Below, one piece after another: positions 27,489-36,530 of a stretch of 64,000 bases of DNA. Origin of the DNA: Gammaproteobacteria bacterium. Lineage in GTDB: Bacteria > Pseudomonadota > Gammaproteobacteria > Pseudomonadales > Pseudohongiellaceae. The stretch lies in NCBI GenBank assembly GCA_029246545.1, contig JAQWMX010000005.1, positions 310,001 through 374,000 on the forward strand, given 5' to 3'. Every line of letters begins with the position of its first letter. The stretch's first letter is position 1. The position numbers were made by a program, and so were the translations under genes. The notes below the pieces were generated by a model. It saw only the letters and a list, made by a program, of their open reading frames with translations. It did no database searches and was not told the origin of the DNA.

Positions 27489-27522
27489 AAAGCTAATCTG
27501 AAAAACTAATTGTTAGCTTTTT
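27489..27522. terminator. Probable terminator between convergent genes
   Basis: Inverted repeat aaagctaa (27489-27496) / ttagcttt (27513-27520) followed by Ts. It lies between the DUF3667-like gene and the stop of the convergent Rieske oxygenase gene (27527). It has an 8-bp, AT-rich stem, so the call is moderate. Confidence 0.55.
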
Positions 27523-27526
27523 GTAT

Positions 27527-28648
27527 CTATAATATTCGTTTTTTATTTTCTTTATTAACTAATGGATTCGCTTCATTTTCTTCTCTTAATTTGTGTTCCC
27601 AAGTTCGACGAAAATGCGCAAAGGCTTCATCAGCTTCGATAAAGCGTGGCACAAAATCAGGGCTTTCCACCAAGAGTTTCTGCTGTTCTTCGATAAATAA
27701 TTTATCTTCCATAAATCCTTCAAGTAATGACTCTTTTAACGATTTAGATATTTCTGGATTATCCAATTCAAAACCATGTAGGTAGTCCCAGAAAAAATGC
27801 GTTGCGTTGCGTGTTTCTGGCGTCATGAATTGGCAATTTCGATATTCACGGCAATTACTACGATCATTTTTGTCTGCATCCCATCCCGCTGGCGCAAATA
27901 TAGTTTCCATCAAGAAAACACCTGGAATATACATCTCTGTAATATTACATCGATCTAGTTGATTATCTAATTCATCTTCCGGAATGTTTTTGGCGTGAAA
28001 AGGGGCCGCTTTGCTGCCTTTATCCCAGCGCGACATAGAAAAACCATTTTCCATTTTTTCTATATTTTCTGGAATCGTATTATAAGCATATGCTTCTGAA
28101 CCGCCTAAAGTATTGGTATGCACAAAGGCGACATGAGAAAAGTCACTTAAGTTGTCAACAATCAACAGCCAATTGGCATCGTAATGTAAATAATCCGGTT
28201 TATCGAAACCTCTCCATTTATCTGGCTGGTTGCGAGGCGGAAAATCGTAAATGTCATCTTCGTTGGCCAATTCAGGATCGCCCATCCATATCCATAACAT
28301 CCCTGCTTTTGAACATAAAGGATAAGATCTAACTTTCATTGATGCCGGGATTTTGGTTTGCCCTGGTATCTCAATAACTTTACCACTAGGGTCATAGACC
28401 AGACCGTGATACATGCAACGGATACAGTTGCCTTCAACCCGTCCAATTGATAATGGGGCCGCACGATGACAACACCTGTCGTCCAAAGCGACATAACCTT
28501 GATCTTCGGTTTTAAAAATAACTATAGGCAATTCACAAATAATTCTCGCCATGCAGCCATCATTATCGTCCACCTCGGTTTCCCAAGCAGCGGCATACCA
28601 AGTGTTTTCTACGAATATTCTTTTCCCACCATCTAAGGCACTAGTCAT
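27527..28648 (-). CDS. Rieske non-heme iron oxygenase, alpha subunit (aromatic ring hydroxylase / O-demethylase type)
   Basis: 373 residues. The Rieske [2Fe-2S] cluster ligands are Cys59-x-His61 (CCHRAAPLS) and Cys78-x2-His81 (CMYHG). The mononuclear iron site is Asp169-x2-His172-x4-His177 (NLSDFSHVAFVH). N-terminal WYAAAWETEV and the overall length match the VanA-like O-demethylase group rather than alpha3beta3 dioxygenases. Context (AAHS transporter, LigAB ring-cleavage enzyme) points to a methoxylated or otherwise substituted aromatic acid such as vanillate or a gallate ether; this is inference. No reductase subunit is encoded nearby, so electrons must come from a component elsewhere. Confidence 0.88.
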   Translation of the reverse strand: MTSALDGGKRIFVENTWYAAAWETEVDDNDGCMARIICELPIVIFKTEDQGYVALDDRCCHRAAPLSIGRVEGNCIRCMYHGLVYDPSGKVIEIPGQTKIPASMKVRSYPLCSKAGMLWIWMGDPELANEDDIYDFPPRNQPDKWRGFDKPDYLHYDANWLLIVDNLSDFSHVAFVHTNTLGGSEAYAYNTIPENIEKMENGFSMSRWDKGSKAAPFHAKNIPEDELDNQLDRCNITEMYIPGVFLMETIFAPAGWDADKNDRSNCREYRNCQFMTPETRNATHFFWDYLHGFELDNPEISKSLKESLLEGFMEDKLFIEEQQKLLVESPDFVPRFIEADEAFAHFRRTWEHKLREENEANPLVNKENKKRIL

Positions 28649-28736
28649 TTGAAACTCCTCTACTACTTATACTTTCTTATTCTTTTTCTAATCAAAACTT
28701 TCAATCAGATTAAATATATCTTTTACTATTCTAATA

Positions 28737-30071
28737 TCAGCGTACATGTATGCTGTAAGCGATTATGCCACCTAAAATCACAGGTACAGAAAAAATATAA
28801 AAATTAGCAGACATATCAAAGCCGGCGGCTATAAGGAACCCAGCTGCCCCCGGGCCTATAACTGCACCAGCACGCCCTAGTCCAATTGCCCAGCCAACCC
28901 CAGTGCTGCGGAATGAAACAGGGTAAACTTTAGCTGCTATAGCATAAAGCCCAGTAAATCCTCCTTGGAATAAAATACCTATAGCAAGCACTAAAGATAA
29001 CAGCAGGGTTTCTTGATTTGGCGAAGACGCAAACACTATTAACAAAAATGCCGATGACAACAAGAAGCTGCTCACAATATTGCTAAGTTTGGCTTTGGTA
29101 GAAATTGCGCCCAGCAACCAAATACCGATAACTCCACCCAGATTAAATAAGAAAAAAGCTGTACGCCCTGTTGCCGCTGTAAACCCAGAGTACTCCATTA
29201 AGGCAGGTATCCAGGTCATTAAAAAGTACATGGTGCTAAAGCAAAGTAAAAAACTAGTCCAGATGATAATAGTCTTATTCCTATACTCCTCTCGAAATAA
29301 ATCCTGAAAATTATCAATTGCACTGGCTGAATTGCCTTTGTCTTGTGAATTACCGATATCAGGTAATTCACTAATAATGGTGCTGCCCAGTTTTTGCAAT
29401 GTGCGATTTATTTTCTCTAGCGCGTCTTTAGGGCGTCGGTTTACCAGAAATTGCAGTGATTCTGGAAGCAATACCCATGTCACAGCACACATAAACAGCG
29501 TTAAGCCGCCGCCAAACCAGAACATACCGCGCCAACCGTATTCTGGCATGATAAAGCCGCCAATAACTGCCGTCATCATTGCGCCTAAAGGGTAGCCGGA
29601 GGTGACAAGCGCGACCGACAAAGCTTTATATTTTTCCGGGCTATATTCTATGGCCAATGCCGCCTGACTGGCCAACATGGCACCAGCGCCTAAACCGCTG
29701 AGCATTCTTAATAATATGAATGCTGTGAGTGAATTGGCATTTGCAGTCAGCATTATCGAAACGCTAACCATAAATACACTACCAATAATTACGTTCCTAC
29801 GTCCAAAAATATCGGAAAGCGGGGCTATAAACATTGCTCCACAAGCCATACCGAATAAGGCGGCACTGGAGATAAGCCCTAGTCTATCAGGTGTTAAATC
29901 TAATTCTGCACCAACAGCAGTATTAACAATAGACATTGCAGTGATGTCAAAGCCATCTAGCATATTCAAAAACAGGCATAAACCAATAACCAGAATTTGC
30001 TGGCCCGAGGCCTTGCCATTATCAATAATATCAGCAGCAAAACTCGCGCTTGGATTTGCAATAGTGGTCAT
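28737..30071 (-). CDS. MFS transporter, aromatic acid:H+ symporter (AAHS) type
   Basis: Twelve-helix major facilitator, 444 residues. The first helix carries the AAHS-type motif LNMLDGFDITAMSIV with the two acidic residues needed for aromatic acid uptake in PcaK-like proteins. The loop 2-3 motif is APLSDIFGRRNVI, and the long central loop is at about residues 220-250. It sits between the Rieske oxygenase and ligBA genes on the same strand, supporting uptake of an aromatic acid substrate. Exact substrate is unknown. Confidence 0.9.
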   Translation of the reverse strand: MTTIANPSASFAADIIDNGKASGQQILVIGLCLFLNMLDGFDITAMSIVNTAVGAELDLTPDRLGLISSAALFGMACGAMFIAPLSDIFGRRNVIIGSVFMVSVSIMLTANANSLTAFILLRMLSGLGAGAMLASQAALAIEYSPEKYKALSVALVTSGYPLGAMMTAVIGGFIMPEYGWRGMFWFGGGLTLFMCAVTWVLLPESLQFLVNRRPKDALEKINRTLQKLGSTIISELPDIGNSQDKGNSASAIDNFQDLFREEYRNKTIIIWTSFLLCFSTMYFLMTWIPALMEYSGFTAATGRTAFFLFNLGGVIGIWLLGAISTKAKLSNIVSSFLLSSAFLLIVFASSPNQETLLLSLVLAIGILFQGGFTGLYAIAAKVYPVSFRSTGVGWAIGLGRAGAVIGPGAAGFLIAAGFDMSANFYIFSVPVILGGIIAYSIHVR

Positions 30072-30216
30072 TAAATAATCCCCTGGATTTTATTTTTAGT
30101 TTGCAGCTTTATTTATATTGATAGTTTAAACTGAACTGTTTTTGTTTTACTGTCATCTCAACAACGATATTCAGCAAAAGATAATATCAATTAATAGACT
30201 AACTACCTAGCTTGCT

Positions 30217-31044
30217 TTATCCGCTAATTGAGAACTTAGCAACTGTGCAACCAACTGCAAATATTGGTAACTCTCCAGTATAAAATTGCAGCTCTCCTTT
30301 GCCTTTTGCTGCGGCAGCGGCAGCGATATATGTACGAATCTCAAAACCGCCCTGGCCAGCTTCATTGTACGTTTCCTCATCGGTGTATCTAAGCAGAGCT
30401 TCTTTATCCTGATTCATCAGGCTGTCGAGAAACTCTCTATCCCAGGGCTCGTTAATTTTCCCAGAATCCGGGGTAGCCGGCCAATGAGAAATGCCACCAG
30501 TTCCAACTAAGGCAACTTTTTCAGGCACTGAGTCACATGCGCGTCTTAGGGCTGCACCAAACTCCCAAGCCCTATTTAAGGGAGTAAGTGGCGGCCCCTG
30601 ACAATTGATATTCACCGGAATAATCGGCATGTCATATCGCGGGGTCAAGAAATTCAATGGAATCATAATGCCGTGATCAAATTTCCATTCCTCTGCATAT
30701 GCAGTATCAACAGTCTTCATGACTTCTTTTGTCAATCGAGTTGCTAAATCAGGTGAGCCAGGAACATCAGTTTTATCAATTTTAAGCCACGCTGGATCCT
30801 CTATCGGGCCTTCATAACGATTGCCTATCCCAATACAATAGGCGGGCATATTGTTCATAAAAAAATTAGCGAAGTGCTCTGCTGCAATAACAATTAAGGC
30901 TTCAGCGCCTGAATCTTCAATTTCCTGCCTCTGCTTATCTAAGGCCGCGTAAAATTCATCTCGCTTTTCTGTATTTTTAACTAAATCAGCGCGTCCAGTA
31001 ATGCCCGGGGCATGACTCAAGACGCCCGCATATACCAGACTCAT
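30217..31044 (-). CDS. Extradiol ring-cleavage dioxygenase, LigB-type catalytic subunit
   Basis: Class III (LigB superfamily) extradiol dioxygenase beta subunit, 275 residues. Probable Fe(II) ligands are His11 (LSHAPGITG), His57 (AAEHFANFF, equivalent to the second LigB histidine) and a glutamate in GQGGFEIRTY. The acid/base region is DHGIMIPLNF, and GTGGISHWPA holds another conserved histidine. It overlaps the ligA-like gene by 4 bp, giving coupled translation of an alpha-beta enzyme. Protocatechuate, gallate or a 3-O-methylgallate-like catechol are the likely substrate types; the sequence does not decide between them. Confidence 0.9.
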   Translation of the reverse strand: MSLVYAGVLSHAPGITGRADLVKNTEKRDEFYAALDKQRQEIEDSGAEALIVIAAEHFANFFMNNMPAYCIGIGNRYEGPIEDPAWLKIDKTDVPGSPDLATRLTKEVMKTVDTAYAEEWKFDHGIMIPLNFLTPRYDMPIIPVNINCQGPPLTPLNRAWEFGAALRRACDSVPEKVALVGTGGISHWPATPDSGKINEPWDREFLDSLMNQDKEALLRYTDEETYNEAGQGGFEIRTYIAAAAAAKGKGELQFYTGELPIFAVGCTVAKFSISG

Positions 31045-31376
31045 TGTTCTTTTCCTTCTGCAGTGTAACTTTCTCCGCCGCCTGTCATTGCGTAGACCCC
31101 GGCGCGAACTGATCCATATTTATTTATGCCTTCACGCATCATCTCTAAATAATCGAACCACTCAATGCCTAACAAGGCAGCAAAGTGCATAAGAATTTGG
31201 CCATTAACGCCCAATACATATAAAAGCCCAATATCTCCCTCACGCAATGCATTATTTTCCTCAGCGCTTAAGTCAAACTGGCTAAGTAAAGCATCAAGAT
31301 CACTGTGGTACTTTTCTTTTACGGAATCATCTCGATTAAGTTCATAAAGAAATTTTTGTAGGTGGTAAAGGCTCAT
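31041..31376 (-). CDS. Extradiol dioxygenase small subunit, LigA type
   Basis: Small helical subunit of a LigAB-type ring-cleavage dioxygenase, 111 residues. Recognisable LigA-domain pattern: LHHLQKFLYEL-like start (YHLQKFLYELNRDD), LSAEENNALREGDIGLLYVLG, GVNGQILMHFAALLG. It caps the active site of LigB in known structures. First gene of the minus-strand aromatic unit; overlaps ligB by 4 bp. Divergent from the aldehyde dehydrogenase gene across ~206 bp. Confidence 0.9.
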   Translation of the reverse strand: MSLYHLQKFLYELNRDDSVKEKYHSDLDALLSQFDLSAEENNALREGDIGLLYVLGVNGQILMHFAALLGIEWFDYLEMMREGINKYGSVRAGVYAMTGGGESYTAEGKEQ

Positions 31377-31582
31377 TTTATTCCTAAGGTCTTTCTTAAA
31401 TATGCCCTATCTAGGTGGGCTTTAGTTGTAACTTTTAAGGCTCTTTAATTCATTAAGGGGCACATAGCTTAACGTCAAACCTTAAAGAACAAAAGCATTA
31501 TGAATGCCTTTCTAGATTTGTTTGTGTAATATAGCCCCAAGATTAATATTCATATTGCAGCACACGTAAAGAGAGGTTCTAA
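31377..31582. promoter_or_regulatory. Divergent control region of the aromatic genes and aldehyde dehydrogenase
   Basis: 206 bp between the start of the LigA-like gene (minus) and the aldehyde dehydrogenase (plus). It should hold both promoters and any operator. No regulator gene is encoded in the cluster, so the regulator is presumably elsewhere. I see no clear palindromic operator by eye. Confidence 0.45.
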
Positions 31583-32989
31583 ATGCTCGAATTTAACATG
31601 ACTATAGGCGGCCAGCAGGTCCCTACAAAAGAAACATTTGACGTTATCAATCCTGCAACTGGTGAACTTGTTGCTCAGTGCCCAAATGCCATTGCTGAAG
31701 ACCTTGATGCGGCTGTTGCCGCTGCAAAAGAAGCTTTCCCTGCCTGGTCAAGTTTGCCCGACCCAGAGCGAAAGGCAATCTGTGCGTCGCTAGCTGGTAA
31801 ATTGGAAGAAGAAGCAGAAAATATTGCTCAAACCTTAACCAAAGAACAAGGTAAACCGCTTGGAGGACTGGGCTCTCGCTTTGAAATGGGCGGTGCTCAA
31901 GCATGGGCAGGCCATACTGCAAGCCTTTCTCTGCCTGTTAAGGTTCTCCAAGACGATGACCAAGCTCTTATCGAATTGCATCGTAAACCAATAGGTGTTG
32001 TGGGCTCTATTACACCCTGGAATTGGCCGGTTATGATTGCCATCTGGCACATTGTCCCAGCGCTTCGTGCAGGCAACACAGTGGTCATAAAGCCATCCCA
32101 TTTCACGCCGCTTTCGACCTTACAGGCAGTTCAGGCGATGAACGAAATGCTACCACCTGGCGTGTTAAATGTTGTTAGTTCGGACGGCAAACTCGCTAAT
32201 ATTGGTGCCGCTATGTCTGCTCATCCAGACATAAATAAAATTGTTTTCACTGGCTCTTGTGGTACTGGCGAAAAAATAATGCAATCCGCCGCCAAAACCA
32301 TGAAGCGCTTAACGCTCGAAATGGGCGGAAATGATGCTGGTATCGTTCTTCCAGATTGTGACCCTAAAGAAATAGCTGAAGGCTTGTTCTGGGGTGCTTT
32401 TATTAATTCAGGTCAAACTTGTGCTTGCATGAAACGTCTTTACGTCCACGACAGCATTCATGATGAGGTTTGTGAAGAGCTAGTGAATTTCGCTAAAACC
32501 ATCCCTATGGGTAACGGTTTAGACGAAGCCAACATTCTTGGCCCAATCAACAACCAATTGCAGTTTGACACTGTTTCTCGTCTAGTTGCAGACGGCGCCA
32601 AGCATGGCAAAGTTTTATTAGGCGGTGAGCCTGGAGAAGGCTTGTTTTTCCCGATTACAATAATTTCAGATTTACCAGCCGATGCACCTTTGATTGTTGA
32701 GGAGCAATTTGGGCCTGCTTTGCCAGTGATTCGTTACACCGACCTTGAAGACGCTATTACAGCTGCAAACAATTCTGATAACGGTCTCGGTGGGTCCGTC
32801 TGGTCGAAGGACAAAGAAAAAGCCAAGGGAATTGCTAACCGTATGGAATGCGGCACAGTTTGGATTAATGGTCATGGCGGAATTCAGCCTAATGCTCCTT
32901 TTGGCGGTGTAAAAAAGTCTTCACTCGGTGTTGAGTTTGGCGAAGAAGGCTTACTAGAAAATACAAATATTCAGGTAGTTTTTAGCTAA
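31583..32989 (+). CDS. NAD(P)-dependent aldehyde dehydrogenase
   Basis: Aldehyde dehydrogenase superfamily, 468 residues. Catalytic Cys280 is in NSGQTCACMKRLYVH, general base Glu246 in LEMGGNDAG, oxyanion Asn147 in ITPWNWP, and Lys170 in VIKPSHFTP; the cofactor loop is FTGSCGTGEKI. All key residues are present. It is divergent from the ligAB/Rieske unit and may oxidise an aromatic aldehyde (vanillin-like) or a downstream semialdehyde; this is inferred from context only. It is not the LigC type that oxidises the protocatechuate 4,5-cleavage product. An alternative start is Met6. Confidence 0.92.
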   Translation: MLEFNMTIGGQQVPTKETFDVINPATGELVAQCPNAIAEDLDAAVAAAKEAFPAWSSLPDPERKAICASLAGKLEEEAENIAQTLTKEQGKPLGGLGSRFEMGGAQAWAGHTASLSLPVKVLQDDDQALIELHRKPIGVVGSITPWNWPVMIAIWHIVPALRAGNTVVIKPSHFTPLSTLQAVQAMNEMLPPGVLNVVSSDGKLANIGAAMSAHPDINKIVFTGSCGTGEKIMQSAAKTMKRLTLEMGGNDAGIVLPDCDPKEIAEGLFWGAFINSGQTCACMKRLYVHDSIHDEVCEELVNFAKTIPMGNGLDEANILGPINNQLQFDTVSRLVADGAKHGKVLLGGEPGEGLFFPITIISDLPADAPLIVEEQFGPALPVIRYTDLEDAITAANNSDNGLGGSVWSKDKEKAKGIANRMECGTVWINGHGGIQPNAPFGGVKKSSLGVEFGEEGLLENTNIQVVFS

Positions 32990-33049
32990 AACAAAACCAC
33001 ACAAGCGCGATTGAAGAAAAACAGAATCTTTGATCCGTGTCATTAATCT

Positions 33050-33084
33050 AAGAAGCCAAACATAGATAAAGTTTGGCTTCTTCT
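33050..33084 (+). terminator. Rho-independent terminator after aldehyde dehydrogenase
   Basis: Perfect 12-bp stem aagaagccaaac (33050-33061) / gtttggcttctt (33071-33082) with a 9-nt loop, then a short T-rich tail. It lies 60 bp after the dehydrogenase stop and upstream of the DUF1761 gene, separating the two. Confidence 0.85.
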
Positions 33085-33121
33085 TGCTGTAAGAGCTTTG
33101 AAATAATAAAGGATGCTGCTT

Positions 33122-33526
33122 ATGGAAATCTTTGGTCTTAATATTCTTGGGGTAATAGTCGCAACATTTATCGGCATGATCTTAGGAGCCTTATGGTATT
33201 CACCAGTACTATTTGGCAAACAGTGGATGAATTGTATCGGTAAAACGCCTGAATCTTTGGGCAGTGCTACCGGGCCTATGATTGGCAGCATAATAGCCAG
33301 TTTGATGACGGCTATTGGTATTTCTCTTATATTTTCTTTAATAGCAGTTGAAAGCCTTTCTCAAGGCATTACCGTTGGGCTGACATTAGGGGTACTGATT
33401 ATATTCCCTGCAATGTTATCTGATAGTTTATTTTGTGGCTGGGGAAATCGTTTGTTAATTATTCAGTCTGGTTATCGTGTTATTAGCGTATTACTTATGT
33501 CTATTGCTCTTGTCTACATAGTTTAA
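33122..33526 (+). CDS. DUF1761 family membrane protein
   Basis: Small integral membrane protein of unknown function. I prefer the ATG at 33122 (134 residues): a ribosome-binding site (aaagga, 33107-33112) lies 9 bp before it but touches the in-frame ATG at 33113. The N-terminus GVIVATFIGMILGALWYSPV and FGKQWM are the DUF1761 hallmark, followed by three further hydrophobic segments. Next to a VOC-family gene 37 bp downstream, possibly co-transcribed. Confidence 0.85.
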   Translation: MEIFGLNILGVIVATFIGMILGALWYSPVLFGKQWMNCIGKTPESLGSATGPMIGSIIASLMTAIGISLIFSLIAVESLSQGITVGLTLGVLIIFPAMLSDSLFCGWGNRLLIIQSGYRVISVLLMSIALVYIV

Positions 33527-33563
33527 CTAAGCTTTTCATTTTCAAAAAATCAAAAGAGCACTC

Positions 33564-33917
33564 ATGAACGAACATGGAAAAATAAACTACGTAGAATTTG
33601 CTTCAGCAAATATTCCTGCCACAAAGAATTTTTTTACTGCCGCATTTGGCTGGGCATTTGAAGATTACGGTCCAGATTACACAGCTTTTTCTAATCAAGG
33701 ACTTGATGGTGGTTTTTATTCAGCCGAACTTTCTGCTTCAGCGGCTAAGGGCTCAGCCTTAATTATTTTTTACAGCAATGAACTAGAAAAAACTCAGGAA
33801 CAAGTTCTCTTAGCAGGTGGTGCTATTACTAAAGAAATTTTTGCTTTCCCCGGCGGCCGCCGCTTTGAATTTACAGAGCCCGCAGGAAATGAGTTTGCTG
33901 TTTGGTCAGATATTTAA
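33564..33917 (+). CDS. VOC (glyoxalase/bleomycin resistance) family protein
   Basis: 117-residue single VOC domain with the betaalphabetabetabeta pattern: KINYVEFASANIPATKNFFT, AAFGWAFEDYGPDYTAF, then GGAITKEIFAFPGGRRFEF and PAGNEFAVWSD. The latter end is typical of the small VOC proteins annotated as predicted enzymes related to lactoylglutathione lyase. Possible metal ligands are Glu10 and the terminal Glu. Substrate is unknown. Convergent with the SCO1 gene, with only 15 bp between stops. Confidence 0.87.
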   Translation: MNEHGKINYVEFASANIPATKNFFTAAFGWAFEDYGPDYTAFSNQGLDGGFYSAELSASAAKGSALIIFYSNELEKTQEQVLLAGGAITKEIFAFPGGRRFEFTEPAGNEFAVWSDI

Positions 33918-33932
33918 AATTAATATTGCTAA

Positions 33933-34562
33933 TTAATCCCAAGTAGATCTGACTGCCTGGTAATTGAAAGCCATACTCTCTGGATCATGTGGCACTTTGA
34001 AAAAGCCATGGAATTCTCCATTTGGATTAATCAACACAATTTCTCCGCTATGGCTTACCAGATAATCCTCATCTTCTCCTGGCGCATAAGCAAAGGCAAT
34101 ATTGAGCTGGGAAGCAAATTTAAATATTTCGATATATTCACCGCTTAAGCCCAAATAATCATCATTAAAAAACCCAACATATTCTTCTAATTTTTCTGGC
34201 GTATCTCGTCGCGGATCAACGCTGACCATTATAATTTGAGTGTCATCAGCATAACTCCCTTCCTCATTTAATATGCCGCTAAACTGATTTAAAATTGACA
34301 TGGTTAATGGGCAAATGTCCGGACAATAAGTATAACCAAAAAATATCAGGGTCCATTGATTTTGTAAAAGACCTGAATTAATTGAATTATTATTTTGATC
34401 AATCAGAGAAAACTCATTTAAAGGCCTCGGTACATCATGAATGTAGAGGCCATTCTCAGAGAGCTCTTCATTGGTCATTTCGCTCGGCCGCAGAATTAGA
34501 ACCAATAACAGCATTAATATAGCAACAGATGAAATAGCGGTGATTACGATTTGTTTTTTCAT
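33933..34562 (-). CDS. SCO1/SenC copper chaperone for cytochrome c oxidase
   Basis: Membrane-anchored thioredoxin-like copper protein that helps build the CuA site of subunit II. 209 residues: one N-terminal membrane segment (about 5-25), then the SCO fold. Copper ligands are Cys-x3-Cys in YTYCPDICPLTMS and the histidine in LVSHSGEIVLI; VDPRRDTPEKL is another SCO signature. It is the last gene of the ctaA-ctaB-sco1 unit and its start directly abuts the ctaB stop. Confidence 0.95.
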   Translation of the reverse strand: MKKQIVITAISSVAILMLLLVLILRPSEMTNEELSENGLYIHDVPRPLNEFSLIDQNNNSINSGLLQNQWTLIFFGYTYCPDICPLTMSILNQFSGILNEEGSYADDTQIIMVSVDPRRDTPEKLEEYVGFFNDDYLGLSGEYIEIFKFASQLNIAFAYAPGEDEDYLVSHSGEIVLINPNGEFHGFFKVPHDPESMAFNYQAVRSTWD

Positions 34563-35468
34563 TTAGATATAGTGGTCAATTAATAAGGCGCTAAACAAAG
34601 CTAGCAAATAGAAAATTGAAAAGCGAAAGGTCTTCATCGCAAAGGCCGGATTCGTTCCAACCATCAATTCAATTGAATGATACAAAAAGCCTCCTCCTAG
34701 AACCAATGCAACTATCAGATATGGCAGCCCTCTCATTCCCGTTAAAAAGCGCAGAATACTGACAATCACCATAATGATGGTATACAGCAAAGAATGTAGT
34801 TTGGTTAACGCATCTCCATGAGTAACCGGCAACATAGGAATATCGGTTTTGGCGTAATCCTTTTTCCGATGTATAGCTAAAGGCCAAAAATGAGGAGGGG
34901 TCCATGCGAAAATAATTAACACTAGCAGTAAGCCGTTGGGATCTACCGTTCCGGTGACTGCTGACCAGCCTAATAAAGGCGGCATCGCTCCTGACAACCC
35001 ACCTATGACAATATTTTGCGGCGTCGCTCTTTTCAAATAACCTGTGTAAATAATGGCATAGCCTATAAAAGAGGCAAGTGTTAACCAACCACAAAGAGGG
35101 TTAACCAGGAATATGAGTATAAGCATCCCTAGTAAACAAATAAGCATGGCAAAAATTAAAGCCTGCCTAGGTGTCACCTTGCCTTGGGGGATAGGTCGTT
35201 TCAAGGTGCGCTGCATGACCATGTCTATACGGCGGTCAATCAGATGGTTAATTACAGCACCAGCACTAGCAACTAAAGCAATACCCAAGTTGCCCCACAC
35301 CAGAACTGAAATTGACACCATTCCAGGCACTGCTAAAAACATACCGACCAATGACGTCATGATCATCATCATAACAACACGCGGTTTACACATTTCGTAA
35401 TAATCACGCCAAGAAGCTTTCTTGTTTATGCTTTCTATGGTGCTTTTGCCAAGGCTTAAGTCAGTCAT
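34563..35468 (-). CDS. ctaB: Protoheme IX farnesyltransferase (heme O synthase)
   Basis: UbiA-superfamily prenyltransferase that adds a farnesyl group to heme b, making heme O for heme-copper oxidases. I chose the ATG at 35468 (301 residues): it lies 2 bp after the ctaA stop, whereas the longer open frame would run into ctaA. First Asp-rich motif is NHLIDRRIDMVMQRT; second region YTGYLKRATPQNIVIGG and HFWPLAIHRKKDYAKTD; SGAMPPLLGW is family-specific. About nine membrane helices. A second, divergent heme-O-synthase-like gene lies at 44929. Confidence 0.95.
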   Translation of the reverse strand: MTDLSLGKSTIESINKKASWRDYYEMCKPRVVMMMIMTSLVGMFLAVPGMVSISVLVWGNLGIALVASAGAVINHLIDRRIDMVMQRTLKRPIPQGKVTPRQALIFAMLICLLGMLILIFLVNPLCGWLTLASFIGYAIIYTGYLKRATPQNIVIGGLSGAMPPLLGWSAVTGTVDPNGLLLVLIIFAWTPPHFWPLAIHRKKDYAKTDIPMLPVTHGDALTKLHSLLYTIIMVIVSILRFLTGMRGLPYLIVALVLGGGFLYHSIELMVGTNPAFAMKTFRFSIFYLLALFSALLIDHYI

Positions 35469-35470
35469 AT

Positions 35471-36496
35471 TCAAATCATTGTTGCCGTGCTTTTTTGTAA
35501 GCGATAATTTAACGTGACCAAACTCAACAATAGAAATGCGCCGAAACCATTGTGCGCAACTGCCACCCATAAAGGTAAAGACCAGATTACATTACTGATA
35601 CCCAATCCAACCTGAATTATCAACAGAGCAAGAATTATGTGAGTAAGGCCTTTCAAGGGGGTATTACCATGACTTCTATAAAGTTGCAGAATTAAGAACA
35701 GCATAAAAAACGTGACGGCTAGAGCACCAACTCTATGAGTAAAATGAATAGCGACACGTGCTTCACCGTCCATTTGTCCGCCCAAATAGTTCGGTCCAAT
35801 ATCCTGAAAAATATTAAAACCATTTCCAAAGTCCATTTCCGGAACCAATTGATTCTGGCAAGTCGGAAAATCGGGACAAGCTAAAGCGGCATAATTAGAG
35901 CTAAGCCAGCCACCTAGTGCAATTTGGATAATAAGTAGGGTCATGGCAATCATTGCTAGAGGCTTTAAAGTTGCCCAATGGCGGATAGGGATAGAAGGCT
36001 GTGGCCATGGCCTATCACTCAGACGCATACTGAGCAACCAAAGCAAGCTCAATGTTGTAAAGCCTCCAAGTAAATGTGCAGTCACCACTTGCGGCCACAA
36101 ATTAAGCGTCACTGTCCACATGCCAAACAAGCCTTGTAGTATGACTAGTAAGAGCAAGTAAAAGGGCAATTTCTTAGGTTGATCCGTGCGATGTCGATGC
36201 TTCCAATTAAAGACATTGATCAGAATGATAACGAAGCCTAGTGTGCTGGCAAAATAGCGGTGCACCATTTCAGGCCAAGCCTTTTCTGATTCAAAGGGCG
36301 CATGTGGGTATAGTTCTTCTGCCTGAATAATCTCATCTGGGGTTTCAGGCATCCACATGAAACCATAACAGCCTGGCCAATCCGGGCAACCCAGGCCTGC
36401 ATCTGATAAACGTGTAAAAGCTCCAAGTACTACCACAATAACCGCCAGTAATGTGGCGCATAAAGTTAAATAATAAGTTGGTTTGTGACTTTTCAT
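35471..36496 (-). CDS. ctaA: Heme A synthase (COX15/CtaA)
   Basis: Oxidises the heme O methyl group to make heme A for a-type oxidases. 341 residues, about eight membrane helices. Conserved segments: GAFTRLSDAGLGCPDWPGCYG near the N-terminus, quoted in core form as RLSDAGLGCPDWPGC; WPEMVHRYFAS with a heme-ligand His; TAHLLGGFTTLSLLW; IHFTHRVGAL; and VAHNGFGAFLLLSL. The paired cysteines in the second extracytoplasmic loop (ALACPDFPTCQNQ) are present. First of ctaA-ctaB-sco1. The presence of CtaA means that the oxidase here uses heme a. Confidence 0.95.
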   Translation of the reverse strand: MKSHKPTYYLTLCATLLAVIVVVLGAFTRLSDAGLGCPDWPGCYGFMWMPETPDEIIQAEELYPHAPFESEKAWPEMVHRYFASTLGFVIILINVFNWKHRHRTDQPKKLPFYLLLLVILQGLFGMWTVTLNLWPQVVTAHLLGGFTTLSLLWLLSMRLSDRPWPQPSIPIRHWATLKPLAMIAMTLLIIQIALGGWLSSNYAALACPDFPTCQNQLVPEMDFGNGFNIFQDIGPNYLGGQMDGEARVAIHFTHRVGALAVTFFMLFLILQLYRSHGNTPLKGLTHIILALLIIQVGLGISNVIWSLPLWVAVAHNGFGAFLLLSLVTLNYRLQKSTATMI

Positions 36497-36530
36497 CTCT
36501 TCTTTTCCTGGCTGGGCTGATTCAATAATT

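Noticed and set aside
35469-35570. Longer N-terminus for heme O synthase
   Set aside because: It would overlap the 3' end of ctaA by about 100 bp and has no homologous look; the ATG at 35468 fits the family and the gene spacing.
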